Assembly: GCA_019925095.2 (NCBI GenBank) | Contig: CM034401.1 | Location: 11,753,338 to 11,817,337, forward strand | Origin: Dendrolimus kikuchii | Taxonomy: Eukaryota > Arthropoda > Insecta > Lepidoptera > Lasiocampidae | Reading direction: 5' to 3' | DNA length: 64,000 nt | Shown here: piece after piece, positions 1 to 11,775 of the stretch | Position numbering within the stretch: the first letter of the stretch is position 1 | How the letters are laid out: every line of letters starts with the position of its first letter | Notes under the pieces: generated by a model | What the model saw: only the letters and a program-made list of their open reading frames with translations | Databases searched by the model: none | What the model was told of the DNA's origin: nothing | Program-made: the position numbers and the translations under genes

Positions 1-449
1 TGATCAGATACGAGAAGTATAGAAAATAAATGTGTACATAATAAAAAAAATATTGCTTTTACCACATTTCATATATACTTTCATTGGACATAAGTAGCAT
101 TTAAAAAATTGAGCAATATAAGACGTGTATTAAAACTGCTTGCTGTTTTTATTTATTACAGGTATAGAATTTAAAGAAACTTTTCCTTAAATAAATAAGT
201 AAAATCGTATCTCAAGCTCCCTTACTTTAAATCGATCAACAAGGTGAGAGTAACTATCGACCTTGCCTACTAAATCAAAATTAACTGTAACTGCATTAAC
301 TGTCGATTAATTCTAATAAAAGTTGTTTTTTATTGGCACTTATAAGTTAGCAAAATAACTTTATAAAAAATTATAATAGGGCAAAAAACACATTATAAAT
401 TCCAAAAGCAAGTTAGTTACACATGTGTTATAGGATTTCTGGGTTATAA

Positions 450-450
<1 letters not shown>
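1..450. other. AT-rich spacer (1-450, also 575-1467)
   Basis: No gene or repeat can be supported. If the MRP gene continues to the left, this is MRP intron. Confidence 0.5.

Positions 451-453
<3 letters not shown>

Positions 454-536
<83 letters not shown>
454..536. repeat. (TA)n microsatellite
   Basis: This is an uninterrupted TA run of about 80 bases. Confidence 0.95.
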
Positions 537-540
<4 letters not shown>

Positions 541-550
541 ATATCAGGTA

Positions 551-574
551 CCTTGGCAATACAGCACATTGACC
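551..574 (+). repeat. 24-bp block shared, inverted, with 1468-1491
   Basis: CCTTGGCAATACAGCACATT plus GACC is identical to the reverse complement of 1468-1491. It is followed in both places by a CTTTTCAT-like context on one side. It is probably the conserved tail of the SINE-like family. Confidence 0.6.
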
Positions 575-1491
575 TTTTCATCCTTTGATCAGGGGTGACA
601 ACACCTTTCTACTAGGTTTTGATTTAATTTTTGTAGCAAAATACGGAAGGTTATATTTAATATAATTTATTTGTAATACTGTGATTACATTTATATATTT
701 TCTCTGATTGAATATTCGCTTCCTGTGGAGCTTTCAGATTCAGAGATGTCTGATAGATATCAATCTATATTTTTTTACTGTCTTTCGATTTATTAGAGTT
801 AATTCTACGCATTTCTTCTTATTCTTTGACGACGTGCAGTATACAGCTTTTCCATTTTTGTGGTGTTACGTGCCTTAAACCATGAGTTAGTAATTTTTTA
901 CTATGATTCAAAAATCCGTTCCATGCCCTCTAAAACTGTTCTTTATTCCCTATGCGGACTACTATTAAACGTTTCCTTTTCCCAGTCGGATTTCTCGAAA
1001 ACTGCGCAAAACGAAATAATCCAAAAAGGCACACACGCAAGCGCCCTCCGAACACAAAGAATATATAAATAAATAAATTACGAGTGCCGACCGGCCTAAA
1101 GGTAACGCACCCCTGGCGTCTATTATAAACAATTTATAGTACAAAGCAGCATAAAATCAAAACTGGCATTTCTGTTTATTTTTACGAAAAAATAATTATA
1201 GGTGTAGTAATAGTTTGTTATAAGGCTTGTATTACATTTATTTAAAAAAGAACGATTATAAAAGGAAATAGTTCGTTTCTGGTTACAAAATAAAATGTTA
1301 AATTAAACACTTTTAACACGATGGAAATTATTTTTATAAGTACCACATTCAATAATATATGACGAGTTACAAAATAAACTAAATGAACAAATCGTGTGTA
1401 TGTCTAGTGTCGTTATTTACACAGATGTATTTTTTTAGTTTATTCAAAATTAATTATTATTAACTGAGGTCAATGTGCTGTATTGCCAAGG

Positions 1492-1640
1492 CAAATGAAA
1501 AGGACTATAGAGAGCAAAACTTCGGAGCAGATTTCAGTCACTGAAACCAAGGAAATAGCGGAGAGTCATACTCTTTACCTGCCAGGAATCAAACTCGGGA
1601 ACTGCATTTGAAAGAACAAGGCGGGTTAAAACTTAGACCA
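1492..1640 (-). mobile_element. SINE-like repeat, degenerate tRNA-type head
   Basis: The minus strand carries a weakened B box (GAGTTTGATTCC), then GGTAAAGAGTATGACTCTCC and CTTTTCATTTG. It leads into the 24-bp sequence at 1468-1491, which recurs inverted at 551-574. Confidence 0.45.
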
Positions 1641-1757
1641 TAAGACCACAGACATAGTACCTATTAATGAAGACATCTCAAGGATATATCGTAACATCTT
1701 ATTATAAGGTTTATATATTTATATTAGTTTTGATTGAAAGACAAATATATTACTTAC

Positions 1758-2063
1758 GAATGTTAATATCTTAATGATAGGGCTGTAATAATCTGCGTTG
1801 AAGACGTCCTCCTCTCCATTTGAGGACTTGTGGACAGTGACACCCAAGTCGACGAATTTCAAAACTATCAAAATGCATGTTAGGACCAACTTGCTGATGT
1901 TAAGTATATTCCATGGTATGTTCCTCTCTTTACTATTTAATATGTAGTAAATGTCAAGAAAAGCGGCTGCCCACAGATATAGGCATGGTATCCATACCAA
2001 TACAGTTTTTTGGAAACATGGCGTTAATTCCGGATTTTCTGTGTACCACGAAAGACTGCTGTT
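1758..2063 (-). CDS. Mrp: Exon of MRP/ABCC1-type ABC transporter (TMD0 region)
   Basis: This is a single internal exon of 306 nt (102 codons, phase 0 at both ends). On the minus strand it follows a TTTAAATTTCAG acceptor and is followed by a GTAAGT donor. The peptide has the hallmark PELTPCFQKTVLVWIPC block, a hydrophobic segment ending LWAAAFLDIYY, the basic loop NSKERNIPWN, and a second hydrophobic segment around LVLTCILIVLKFVDLGV. This matches, from family knowledge, the extra N-terminal transmembrane domain (TMD0) of long ABCC transporters such as insect MRP and vertebrate ABCC1, ATP-driven exporters of conjugated organic anions in the plasma membrane. The start exon should lie at higher coordinates and the ABC cassettes at lower ones. 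Neither was recognised here, so most of the gene lies outside the window or behind long introns. No breaks are seen in this exon. Confidence 0.9.
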
Positions 2064-2400
2064 CTGAAATTTAAAAGGGTACAATTTAAATGCTCACCAA
2101 AATATTTTTTAGTCTCTAAGACTAAGTACCAAGTAAAATATATTAACTTCATATAAATTTAATCTACTCTATACCGAGGTGCCTAAAAACAAAGTTTCAC
2201 GTTCCAAAATAAATATACACTCATCAGAATAATTGTACGTTGGGTATTTAAATTCTTTCAATCAAAATAGATAAATGCTCAGCAAATATTGTTTTACTAA
2301 AATAGTAACATTCAAACCAAAACTTACAGTTCTAAATAGGTTTAGTGTAACCAAATTATCCAACCTGAATCCAAAACATATTATTGTTAAACTAAGATTA

Positions 2401-2584
2401 CAGTGGATGGTTGCAGAAGTCGTGGAAGGCCACGACACACCTTCCATGATCAAATTGATCGTGTACTAGCAGAAGGTGATGTCAGGAGCCTTAAGAACAG
2501 ACGAGCGTGCATGACAAGAGCTATGAATGTCAAAGAAGCAAGTGAGGTGTGTAAGAATACACCTGAATGGCGCGAAGTTATGTA
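2401..2584 (+). mobile_element. LINE 3' end, ATGT-tail family (copy 1)
   Basis: This copy matches the copy at 56.4 kb from GATGGTTGCAGAAGTCGTGG through GCGTGCATGACAAGAGC to CGCGAAGTTATGT. It lacks the roughly 40-bp segment TGTTGTTCGTGCC...GGGAACTGG found in the other copies. It is strongly truncated at the 5' end. Confidence 0.75.
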
Positions 2585-2687
2585 AGATTACAGTCGTTTC
2601 CCTTTACTTATTTACCCTGCAACCCGCACAGCCGCCACCGGCACTTTTTCTTTTGTTAGTTTTTTAAAAAGTTTATGTGATTGACTG

Positions 2688-3186
2688 ATAATAAAACTAC
2701 GTTTTAACGGTTTTAAGCGCGGTAATTTATTTGATTTTGGTTATTCCGACGTTTCGGCCACTTTTCAGTGGCCGTGATCACGGAAGACAAAGATGTCAAG
2801 TGTCAACGAGTATTCTTAAAGTTTTATTTAGCCTACCGCCAACTTGTTCACTATTTTAATTATTTAGTTTAAATTTTGTTTATGGTTATTATTTACTCTA
2901 TGGGAGCCTTATCTAATTTATCACCGCTTCGCAACATGTTATAGCTTGAAGAGAAGAAGCGGTGCAAGAAACTCTTCAGCAAACATGCCTAGCTCTAATA
3001 ATTTTATATAATATTAAAATGGGTGGAAGGAAAATAAAAGAAATTATCAGTCAAGTTGGTTTGTGTTCCAGTGCACGACATCTTTGTCTTCCGTGATCAC
3101 GGCCACTGAAAAGTGGCCGAAACGTCGGAATAACCGAAATCAAATAAATTACCGCGCTTAAAACCGTTAAAACGTAGTTGTATTAT
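2688..3186. mobile_element. Long-arm foldback MITE
   Basis: Near-perfect inverted arms of about 110 nt (2688-2797 and 3077-3186) enclose a 279-bp centre. Each arm has TTTTAACGGTTTTAAGCGCG, GACGTTTCGGCCACTTTTCA and GTGATCACGGAAGACAAAGA. Inside each arm CCACTTTTCAGTGG is itself palindromic. It has no coding capacity. A shorter relative is at 20.4 kb. Confidence 0.8.
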
Positions 3187-4390
3187 GTATACAAGTCGCG
3201 AAAACTTAAGAAAATATTATGATTGACAGATTTTAACCATTGTGTTCCTTAAAGTGCCATTGATAAATCTTAAGTACAAATTAATCATATAAGTACCTAT
3301 AAATATAATAAAACATAATTTCGTTTTACTTTTGTTTTATTTTCCTACCAGTGATTCATTTTTACTTACCATAATCATTTGTGTTGCAGTAATATTAAGA
3401 GTGAAGTATTTATGTGGCTATATTATGATATTTTAATCAAATTCATAAAACAATATACAAGCAACATGTGTTTGGAATATGCAATATTATATTTGGTATT
3501 AAAAATAATTGTACGCTCGACCGTATGCTTTTTTGCCTCAGCAAAAATTACCAAATTGAAGGTGGTGAAACTAAATATTGGTAATATCTATTTAGCGATA
3601 ATATAAAATATTTGGTCTGAAATTAGCTTTAAAGGCGTTTATATATTTTTATGGCACAGCATAAAAAGGAAAATAGCTACATTTCTAGTACTTCATTCTA
3701 GTACTTCATGAAACACAATTTGGTGAGCATTTATCCATTCTGGCAGGTATTTCGAATTTATTGGTAGTAAAATAGGTGCATTTCTGATAGTATTGCCCAA
3801 CCCTTTGAAGTACTATTTTTTTTTTCTATCGACATATATAATACTTACGGGACCCTTTAACATTGGTTAATAAAGTGTTTTAACAACAAATTAAACAATT
3901 TATACTCTCTTTTAAAAGAAGATCTGACTCTAAGTAAATTTTTGTTGATATAGGCGTAATATGACATTTTTACAGGTCGTTGTATGAACATTAAAATTGT
4001 TTCTGAGCGTTATTTCCAAAACTGTTGTGTTTAAACATTATCAACAGGTATTCATGATACAAACTAAGTCATAATAATGCCACTTTATGAAGCTGTAGTC
4101 AGGACTGTGGTTGATGTTGATATTGGTTTTAGCCAGCGTTCAATCGGTCCTATGCTTGATTATTCACGAACCACATCATCAATGCTATCTGGCGCCGCAA
4201 AGAGACTGGTTCCTACATAAGAAGACTGGAACAAGGGCTCGGAAGGTATACTTCAGAAGGAAACAACCAAAAGTAGCGATTTAAATTTATAAAAGTCACT
4301 TTTCGACAGGTTTCGAGGGTCGTACCTGCTTATTTGGTGAACAAAATGTTAATATAAATATTAGAACGATTAAAAGAGAGGATTTTTTAT
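3187..4390. other. AT-rich spacer
   Basis: No coding signal was seen. It may belong to the first intron or upstream region of the MRP gene. Confidence 0.5.
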
Positions 4391-4707
4391 CCGTGCACGA
4401 ACGGAGAAAATACAATTTTCTGCGGCCGGGCGGCATGTCGTAAGAGGCGATAAAAACAACCCACAGCCAGGTGTTAGGGTATTTGCCCGACCGGATGGCT
4501 ACCGCCCCTGGTCTAAAATATGCCGCCATAACAACCTTGAGTTGTGTTCATTATTGTATTAGTGGCCAGGTTCCAGTCTCCGTTTAGAGAGCGGCAGCAA
4601 ATTAGTAGTACCTTTGGTGTTACAAATGTCCATCGGCGACGGTAGCCGTTTTCCGTTAGGTGGGCCGTTTGCCTGTCTGCTGAACACATGCAATAAAAAT
4701 AAAAAAG
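4391..4707 (+). mobile_element. SINE-like / LINE-tail repeat (family S, copy 1)
   Basis: This is a 317-bp repeat starting CCGTGCACGAACGGAGAAAA and passing through CATGTCGTAAGAGGCGA, TTTGCCCGACCGGATGGCTA and GTGGGCCGTTTGCCTGTCTG. It ends in CAATAAAAATAAAAAA. Near-full copies occur at 39.7 and 40.3 kb. Similar sequences are widespread in lepidopteran genomes; no coding capacity. Confidence 0.7.
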
Positions 4708-5244
4708 AGAAATTTAAAGGCGTATCAATCTGCCTGTATTTTAGAATTGACCACAACTCTTGGCAGAGCAAGACTTGAAGTTTTCCGAAAACTTGAAGAC
4801 TTCGCAGGAAGTTTTTCAAAGATTCAATGCAAAAACAACGACCTAAAGCCTAATTTTCATTTAATCTTCAAAATACTAGCCGGTCGGTTAATTATGCCGG
4901 TGAGTGTACTTCCGTATAGACCACGACAAATTTTATATCTTTTCCAGATTAATCGCAGAAATAGAAAGAAAGAAAGCATAACACCTGGGGCCCAATTCTG
5001 CTATTACTGTCTCGTCAAAATCGCCGGAACTTATCGTCTCAATCGTAGCTTTGCTTGATTTCAGTATTCTATTAATGCCAATGGCGTGCCTTCATAGATA
5101 TTTATAAGCGAAAACGCACAAAATAAATGTTTAAAACTTTGGAAGCTTTTCAATATTCATTTCGGGTAACGCCATTTCTGCTAATGGTAATACCAATTTT
5201 AACTACTATTATACTGTCGCGACAATATCGAGAAAATATTGTGG

Positions 5245-5385
5245 ATTTAGGGCCGATTTTTCAATCACCAGATGAAAGTTATTCATAGAATAAAATAGTT
5301 GAATCGTTTCACTTTTAAATTCACTCAAGTTATGATTTATTTGACTGATAACATACATCTGATGATTGAAAAATTTGCCCTAAAT
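5245..5385. mobile_element. Small MITE with inverted ends
   Basis: The left end ATTTAGGGCCGATTTTTCAA and the right end (reverse) ATTTAGGGCAAATTTTTCAA continue as a near-match for about 30 bp (CACCAGATG against CATCAGATG). The total is 141 bp. Confidence 0.6.
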
Positions 5386-6514
5386 AGAATACGACTTTTT
5401 GACATTATCACAATGGAACACATATCACAACAGAAATTGAAATACAGTATTAGGCCCCTGGTTTATATGAAAAACTGTCAAATACGTAGCCCTCTATGGT
5501 TAAGGGCGGAATTTGGACGTGGACTATATTTTATAAGTATAGTGCTAACATACTATAAATAGGTGTTTAACAGTTATCGATAACAGGTAACGTCACGAGT
5601 ATATCATAAACAAATATTGCCTAAACGTTTATTAAACGCAATGTTTATATTAATGGTTTGTTTTTCGTTGTTCTTATAAACGGTTGATTTAATTAATAAT
5701 AAAGATATACGGTATGTAACATTTAAAAACTGGTTTGAGTCGTATAAGTGTTATTATATTAATAAAATTACAGGGGTCACGGCCACGAGATTTAATAGAA
5801 TGCGTATTTATTGTAGTCAGAAAGTCTAAAATACAATATTTAGTATGGTTTTATAAAGCTACACATAAATACAACATTATGTATGTATTAAGCTTAGATA
5901 ACTCAATGGTATTAAGTATACCACACGAAGCTTTCTTTAAATCTCTTGCTGCATTTATATTTTATATCGCACATTAAAACTATTTACATATAACGTTCTC
6001 TATTCTTACAATCAAGTATATTTATATATCAGTATTATGATGGTCAGAACAGTGGCGTTCAAAAGAAAAATGTTGGTAATTTACATGAAGTGGTACCTAA
6101 AACCCCCATTGTATGTTTTACCAAAATTGTAAAGTTTGCTTGTTGTAAAGTTTTCGAGTTGTTATTTTTTAATGATTTTTGTTAAATTTCGACCGCAAGA
6201 GCTTTAAAAAAAATATATTTTATTTTTTGGTATGATTATTTGGGAGTATTTTTTAATGTAAGTAAGACCTTATTAATTGTAATTTTATACGTAAAATAAA
6301 CAGCACTCTAACGTCAACATAAATTACAAAAAATGTATTTGAAAGTGAATTCTTTCCACTGAATCGGACTCGGATTTTGAAACTAAAATTAAAAATTGAA
6401 AAAGGCAACTTCATATTTTCAGAGTTAAGTGTTTTTATAAACTGCGTGTTTTTTAAACCCTTAACAGGCCATTTGTTGCTTTAACCGGGCTTCAAACGTA
6501 CCGAGTGGTTTTCC
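5386..6514. other. AT-rich spacer (also 6676-7264, 9194-9626 and 9993-10840)
   Basis: Only short open frames without family resemblance; no repeat recognised. Confidence 0.5.
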
Positions 6515-6675
6515 AAGTTAATATAAATAACTTATATACCCACTAAAACTCGTCGATGTTGCTTCCTTCGCCTTATGCCAGGGCTACGGGAAAACGAAAG
6601 CTCAACCAACTCCGCGTGCCCTGGCAAGTGGGAGCCCCAAAGGGCCACATCCACTGCCGGGGTCGGAACGCAACA
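6515..6675 (-). repeat. Possible R1-clade 3'UTR remnant
   Basis: A GC-rich island reading TATACCCACTAAAAC, TTATGCCAGGGCTACGGGAA and TGCCGGGGTCGG resembles, in reverse, the 3'UTR of copy D (TTTTAGTGGGTATTC, ACCCCGGCTCATGGCG). It has no coding sequence. Confidence 0.3.
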
Positions 6676-7264
6676 ATTATCGAATCTCCCAAAATGATGA
6701 ACGCAGCAAAATAACTTACGAAGTAATTTTATAAGTTTATTATTTTGGTTAACTAAGTTGAAGCATTAAAATTATTATCGCGAAAGGGGGTACAAACTAT
6801 TGGCTTTGGTCATTATGACTAAGCAATTTAAGATTTATATCTACTACTCTTACTCACATAACTTGTTAACTATTAGCATCCATTATGTATATTTAATTTC
6901 ATAAACTGTAGAGGTAGTTTATTGCAGAGATGGATAGTATTTCTTTGGACGATATCAGCGCAAACTGAATCAACGTAAATTATTTCAAAGGCAAATACAA
7001 ACATAACAAATTTATATAATATAAACGATTTCAAACTTGTATCATAAAAATTATATAGATAAATAACACTACTGTTCACCAAAATAACAGACACAATAAA
7101 TTAATCATAATATTTTTACGTAAAACAATAGGTTGCCTTATCGATTAGAGCGATATAAAAATTTGTTATAGTTTTCTTCACAAGGGGCTTTTTTCACATA
7201 ACTTTGGCTGAGTATACTGAGAGAATTATTTGATAAAAAGTATCGTATATCTGAGAATGATATG

Positions 7265-7340
7265 ATATCGAAGTTTAAGATCGTCCTCTATTCAGGTTGT
7301 AGATCTCTGGAATGCTCTGTCGGCAGATGTGCGACCTTTA
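7265..7340 (+). pseudogene. LINE C-terminal remnant
   Basis: It translates as SSSIQVVDLWNALSADVRPL, the VxxWNxLPxxV motif near the C-terminus of LINE reverse transcriptases. Nothing else of the ORF remains. Confidence 0.5.
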
Positions 7341-7496
7341 TTATTTAGCACTATCTAGCTGTATAAGTTGTTTATTATTTGTCTTCTATTTATATGTTAC
7401 GAATATATTTTTATAGCTATAAATGTATAAAATATTTATCATGTCTTATAAATATTAACTTGTTCAACTGCACGCCAATGCCATCTTTGCATTTAG

Positions 7497-7640
7497 ATCT
7501 TGTCCATCCAAAGGCTGCCTGGAAGAGATTGCTTAAAGCAATAAGGCCGCCCGTTGTACTAACATTATAGTACCTAAGTATTTTAGTTTGTTGCGATTTT
7601 TTTATCTTTCGTGTTGGTGTACAATAAATAGTATAGTATT
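7497..7640 (+). mobile_element. LINE 3' tail (GCAATAAGGCCGCC family)
   Basis: CCAAAGGCTGCCTGGAAGAG, GCTTAAAGCAATAAGGCCGC and a TGTACAATAAATAGTA end form a widespread lepidopteran LINE 3'UTR. A related piece is at 8515-8625. Confidence 0.55.
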
Positions 7641-8416
7641 GTTAACAAGCGACTCTTTAAGAGAGGCGTAACATTATATTTCCAAAATCTCGTAATTGTT
7701 CCAAGTATAGGATCTGAGAATCTATGCCGGCTAGCTGCATACTATGATGGGTACTTACGAGTTTTCCATAGGAACAGTCCGAATCCACTTTCGAATATAC
7801 TTAGTCTTATTCATATTAAGTTAGACGACGTTTATAGGTTCGTTAAAAATAAATCGCAAGGAAGTGTTATTCATAATCGTATATTAAAATTAAAACGTTC
7901 TAAAACCCATTGCTAATTTGAAATAGCTAGAACTATTCTTTAACTCTAAGTATTATAACACATTGTATTTAAACCGATCCATTACCAATGCCCTGTAGAC
8001 GGGATAAAGAAATATAAAAATAAACACACATATCTATAGTATGGAAACATGGATAAGTTTGAAAGATATTCCATCACTGCGACAGAAATCCATAAGGAAA
8101 TAAAAATAATCCTGTATATTGTTAGCATATTCAAATGTTCAAAAGTATATGTCATGGTTCACGAGACATGATTAGCAAGTTTACCAAATAGTCCAAGTCA
8201 TATTTTAATATTTTTTAGTATTTGGCGTCTTAAATGCATGCAAAATTAATACACTGCACGCTGAAGATGCGTGTTAAACAAGCTGGTACTTGTTAAACAA
8301 GTCTGGAATGACGACGCATCTTTGGAACTTACACATAAAACTTATTTGCTGTTAAATAAATATCAGCATAGTAACATATAACAATTTTTACATTCGTTCA
8401 GTTCAGTTCAATTCAA

Positions 8417-8515
8417 GCCATCCTAGTCAAATGCCATTACAGCTAAACGAATAGAATTTAATAGAAAATTTAAGGGAATGACATATCGTTATGCTAAATA
8501 TTATGTCGATTAGAG
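8417..8515. mobile_element. Fragment related to the 52.7-kb MITE
   Basis: CCTAGTCAAATGCCATTACA, GCTAAACGAATAGA and GGGAATGACATAT match one arm and the middle of the 52.7-kb element. The second arm is missing. Confidence 0.5.
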
Positions 8516-8625
8516 ATCGCTTTTTAGCGATAAGACCGCCGTTTGTACACAATTACAATAATACTAGTTCGTATATAAGTTCTCTGTAATGGTGAATAAT
8601 TGTACATTAAAGTGTTATCTATCTA
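8515..8625 (+). mobile_element. LINE 3' tail, second copy
   Basis: GAGATCGCTTTTTAGCGATA followed by AGACCGCCGTTTGTAC and a TGTACATTAAAGTG end resembles 7497-7640. It directly follows the MITE fragment at 8417-8515. Confidence 0.5.
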
Positions 8626-8960
8626 GGTCATTCTCATAGAATTGTATTCGATTCGTATACGCTAATGTCACTTGTATACAGGACCGGAACTGTTTAGCCA
8701 CAGAGTACATTGGACATATACTAGCACAAAGTGGTGCTTTAGGAGGGTTCGCGAAGTTTTGTACTTAGTAACAGTCTAGTTGCTATTACATATGTCTTAT
8801 TGGTCTTATAATTTTCAATTTTATATTTTTCACGCCATCTGTGGCGTTAGGAATACAATAAAATTCTAGTGAATAAAAACTTATATTTTTTAAATGTGTA
8901 TAAAATAATATTTTTATGAAAAACAACACATCTATAGTCCGTCCAGAAATTTTATATCTT

Positions 8961-9193
8961 ATACTAATATATAAAGCTGAAGAGTTTATTTGTTTGAACG
9001 CGCTAATCTCAGGAACTACTGGTCTGGTTTGAAAAATTCTTTCAGTGTTAGATTGCCTATTTATCGAGGAAGGCTATAGGCTATATATCATCATGCTAAG
9101 ACCAATAGGAGCGGAGCACCAATGAAGAATGTTTCAAAATCGGGGGGTTCTGAAAACAAATTCCACGCGGACGGCGTCGCGGGCACAGCTAGT
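8961..9193 (+). mobile_element. Helitron-like non-autonomous element
   Basis: It begins ATACTAATATATAAAGCTGA and contains AACGCGCTAATCTCAGGAAC. It ends with the palindromic GCGTCGCGGGCACAGCTAGT, a Helitron-type 3' end (hairpin then CTAGT). It has no coding capacity. This family is very common in Lepidoptera. Confidence 0.65.
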
Positions 9194-9626
9194 ACAAGAT
9201 AAATCGGATAAATAAACAGCACTTCACAATATCACGATGTTTGCACTCAAACATACTATGTAATCATATTAATATATATGTCCTAATGCACTTAAGAAAC
9301 ATCTATATTAAGGCTGGAATTGTTTTAAATTAACCATTTAAAAACAATATTTAAATCAATTTGTAAAAATTGGGGCCACACACTAGATAGCGCCATGGCG
9401 ATTTGATATTTCGTAAAACTATTTATTATTTGTGTAGGTTTATGGCTTGGCAGCTAAGCCTTTAAGCCAGATCTTAGATTACAATATAATTTTTTCGTTT
9501 TGTTATGCCTATGTATAGCTCAGCTGAACTGTAGGTTATCGACTGACGCCATCCAACGGAATTCCTGTGACAACTCGAAAGGCCATATTTGACTATACAG
9601 TTCATATTTCTTACAAAAACACATAA

Positions 9627-9734
9627 TTTTTTTTTTTTATTGCAGGAGTTCAGCAGTCAGGCAGACGGCCCACTTGATAGAAAGCGGTTACCATCGCCTA
9701 TGGACATTTGCAACACCAAAGGTGCTACAAATGG
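9627..9734 (-). mobile_element. Family S repeat, 3' end only
   Basis: A T-run (reverse A-tail) is followed by GCAGACGGCCCACTTGATAG and CAACACCAAAGGTGCTACAA, the reverse complement of the last about 100 bp of the 4.4-kb copy. Confidence 0.7.
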
Positions 9735-9877
9735 TGCATTTACAAAATTATGGTCATAGATGACACTGTGACCTATGTTGCCAATTATGTAAATAAAAAA
9801 GACCTGAAAATTCCGACAAATATTCCCGCTGTTGTATGTCAGTTTCTTAAAAATAGCCTTTTTACGTAAAAAACTGG

Positions 9878-9955
9878 AAATGGCATAAATTGTCTATCCA
9901 TAAATAAGGACAATTATTACTGTCCTTATTTATGGATAGACAATTTATGCCATTT
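9878..9955. repeat. Perfect 35-nt-arm hairpin
   Basis: Arms 9878-9912 and 9921-9955 are exact reverse complements around the 8-base loop ATTATTAC. The arm starts AAATGGCATAAATTGTCTAT. A partial repeat of the right arm follows at about 9972-9992. Confidence 0.85.
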
Positions 9956-10847
9956 CGAGTTCCAATTACTATTGTCCTTATTTTTGGATAGAAGAATTTA
10001 TTTGAAACTATAAAGTGTAGTTCATAAAGCGAGAAAATCGGTGCTCAGTGGCCATATATTATTGTTTATTTTAATATCTTTATGTGGTATTTGTCTATGA
10101 TCGTAAAAATGTTTCAATAATTTATTAAGGATGTAGTAAAAATGTATGATACTATTATGTTAAAATACTCAAAAATGTGGAAATCAATTTGACGGATTCG
10201 ATGAATTAGTATTTGAAGGCTATTGATTGTTAGATATCGATTTTTATAACAATAATTTCTGTTGACAAGTTTCAAATGGCCACTAAATAATAAAATTCTT
10301 ATAAAAATATTGATACGAGCTTTTGGGTTTTTGTAATATATAAATAATATTATTTATTTTATGTTTACTTAGATGAATACATCCACATAATAATAAATTA
10401 CACACCAACATTTCATTTACTTGACATTGATATTGCTTATTATTTGGATTTCAGTTCACTGTTTTCAAACGATGTAAATTGACTTTAATTATCCTAATAT
10501 TAAATAACAAACCAAAATTATGCAATAAAATTTCCAGTGCTTGATATTGATTATTATATTACATTAAATACTTATGGATTTAAACAATTAAATTACACAA
10601 TTTAAGTAAGTGTATTTCGTTTGTCCAAGATAGCAGTCACATTATACTTTGATTGCTAAATTTTTAAACAGATGGAGATCCTCCTACAGAGGACTGTCTT
10701 GAAATTGTCATATTAATTAAAATTTTTGGCATTCCTCAACCGAGGCTAAGCGTGTAGAAATTATTACAACTCGTAAGATAATAATGCATTGATTAAATAA
10801 ATAAATGTGAATAGATAGAACATACATGATTATTACGAAGATTGAAA

Positions 10848-11171
10848 ATGAGTGGTCCTGAGCCAACTCAACCCCTGGACCGTCTCATTCGAAAAAACAA
10901 AAAGGATCCCAGACTCCGTGCCTTTTCTAAGGTCACCCATGAAAAAGAGATAAAAAAAGCGGATTTGTCTTCGAATGACAAAACTACAGCCATTAGTAGA
11001 TTGCTACATGCCGTCAAAGGAATGCGCACACCTGCCTGTCGTAAAGCGCAGTTTATTGCCTTCCCGAATTTAATAATTCTCTTGTTTACTTTGTGTTTAG
11101 AATTTGAAATTAAGAAAAACATGCTATTGTTTTTCCTACTTGTTTTATGGCCGTCATTAGTGTCAAACTAA
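10848..11171 (+). CDS. Unrecognised open frame, doubtful
   Basis: An ATG at 10848 opens 107 codons; the first about 70 are charged and look protein-like (MSGPEPTQPLDRLIRKNKKD, THEKEIKKADLSSN). The rest is hydrophobic and may be read-through past a GTAAAG at 11040. I do not recognise a family. It may be the edge of a transposon ORF or an exon. Confidence 0.2.
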   Translation: MSGPEPTQPLDRLIRKNKKDPRLRAFSKVTHEKEIKKADLSSNDKTTAISRLLHAVKGMRTPACRKAQFIAFPNLIILLFTLCLEFEIKKNMLLFFLLVLWPSLVSN

Positions 11172-11513
11172 TCCTTATTGTTATTGTTTTCGACTTTTTT
11201 GGCCGTTCGCAGGTGTGCAAATTACATTTTCTTGGAAGAACACAGCCCACGCAATCGATTATGTATTGTACAGTTTACTATAAAACAATGCCCGAACGAA
11301 GGGGTGGGGCAGTCGAGCGGGGATTACGATACGAGTAAGACGTACATTCGATAAGCGATATAGTGACGGACTTTGTGCGTGTTATTGAGTCGTGCAGTTT
11401 TGTACTAGTAGTGTTTAGTTATATTTGTACCTATGTTATACGTGTTTTTATAGTTCTAATAAATTCTATAGTAATTCCAACGGCATTTTAATTCGAGTCC
11501 CACACTCGTAACA
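11159..11513 (+). repeat. Possible solo LTR-like segment
   Basis: The segment starts TGTCAAAC, ends CACACTCGTAACA and has CTAATAAATT near its end, resembling an LTR (TG...CA with a poly(A) signal). There is no second copy, primer site or gag-pol in the window. Confidence 0.2.
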
Positions 11514-11775
11514 ATATGTAAATATGTATAAAAATCCGCAACCACGTACCCCATTAAAATGGAAATTGTAATAACGACAGCACAAGTTATGGGCACCTGA
11601 GAAAATATAACAATTACAAGAGTTTTAAATTAATATAAAACTTTTGGAAATTTTTCATCACCGATCGAACTAATCCAAAATATGAAATAATTGCATTCTA
11701 ATATAAACAAACTATTGAAAGTTGTAAATAATAAACAGAACCTGCCATCATTTTCTTAATCGACATTTCACATTA

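Noticed and set aside
3379..3606. 75-codon AT-rich open frame
   Set aside because: Codon composition follows AT content; no splice sites, motif or homology.
5299..5562. 87-codon open frame starting inside a MITE
   Set aside because: The start lies within a foldback element and the peptide has no recognisable features.
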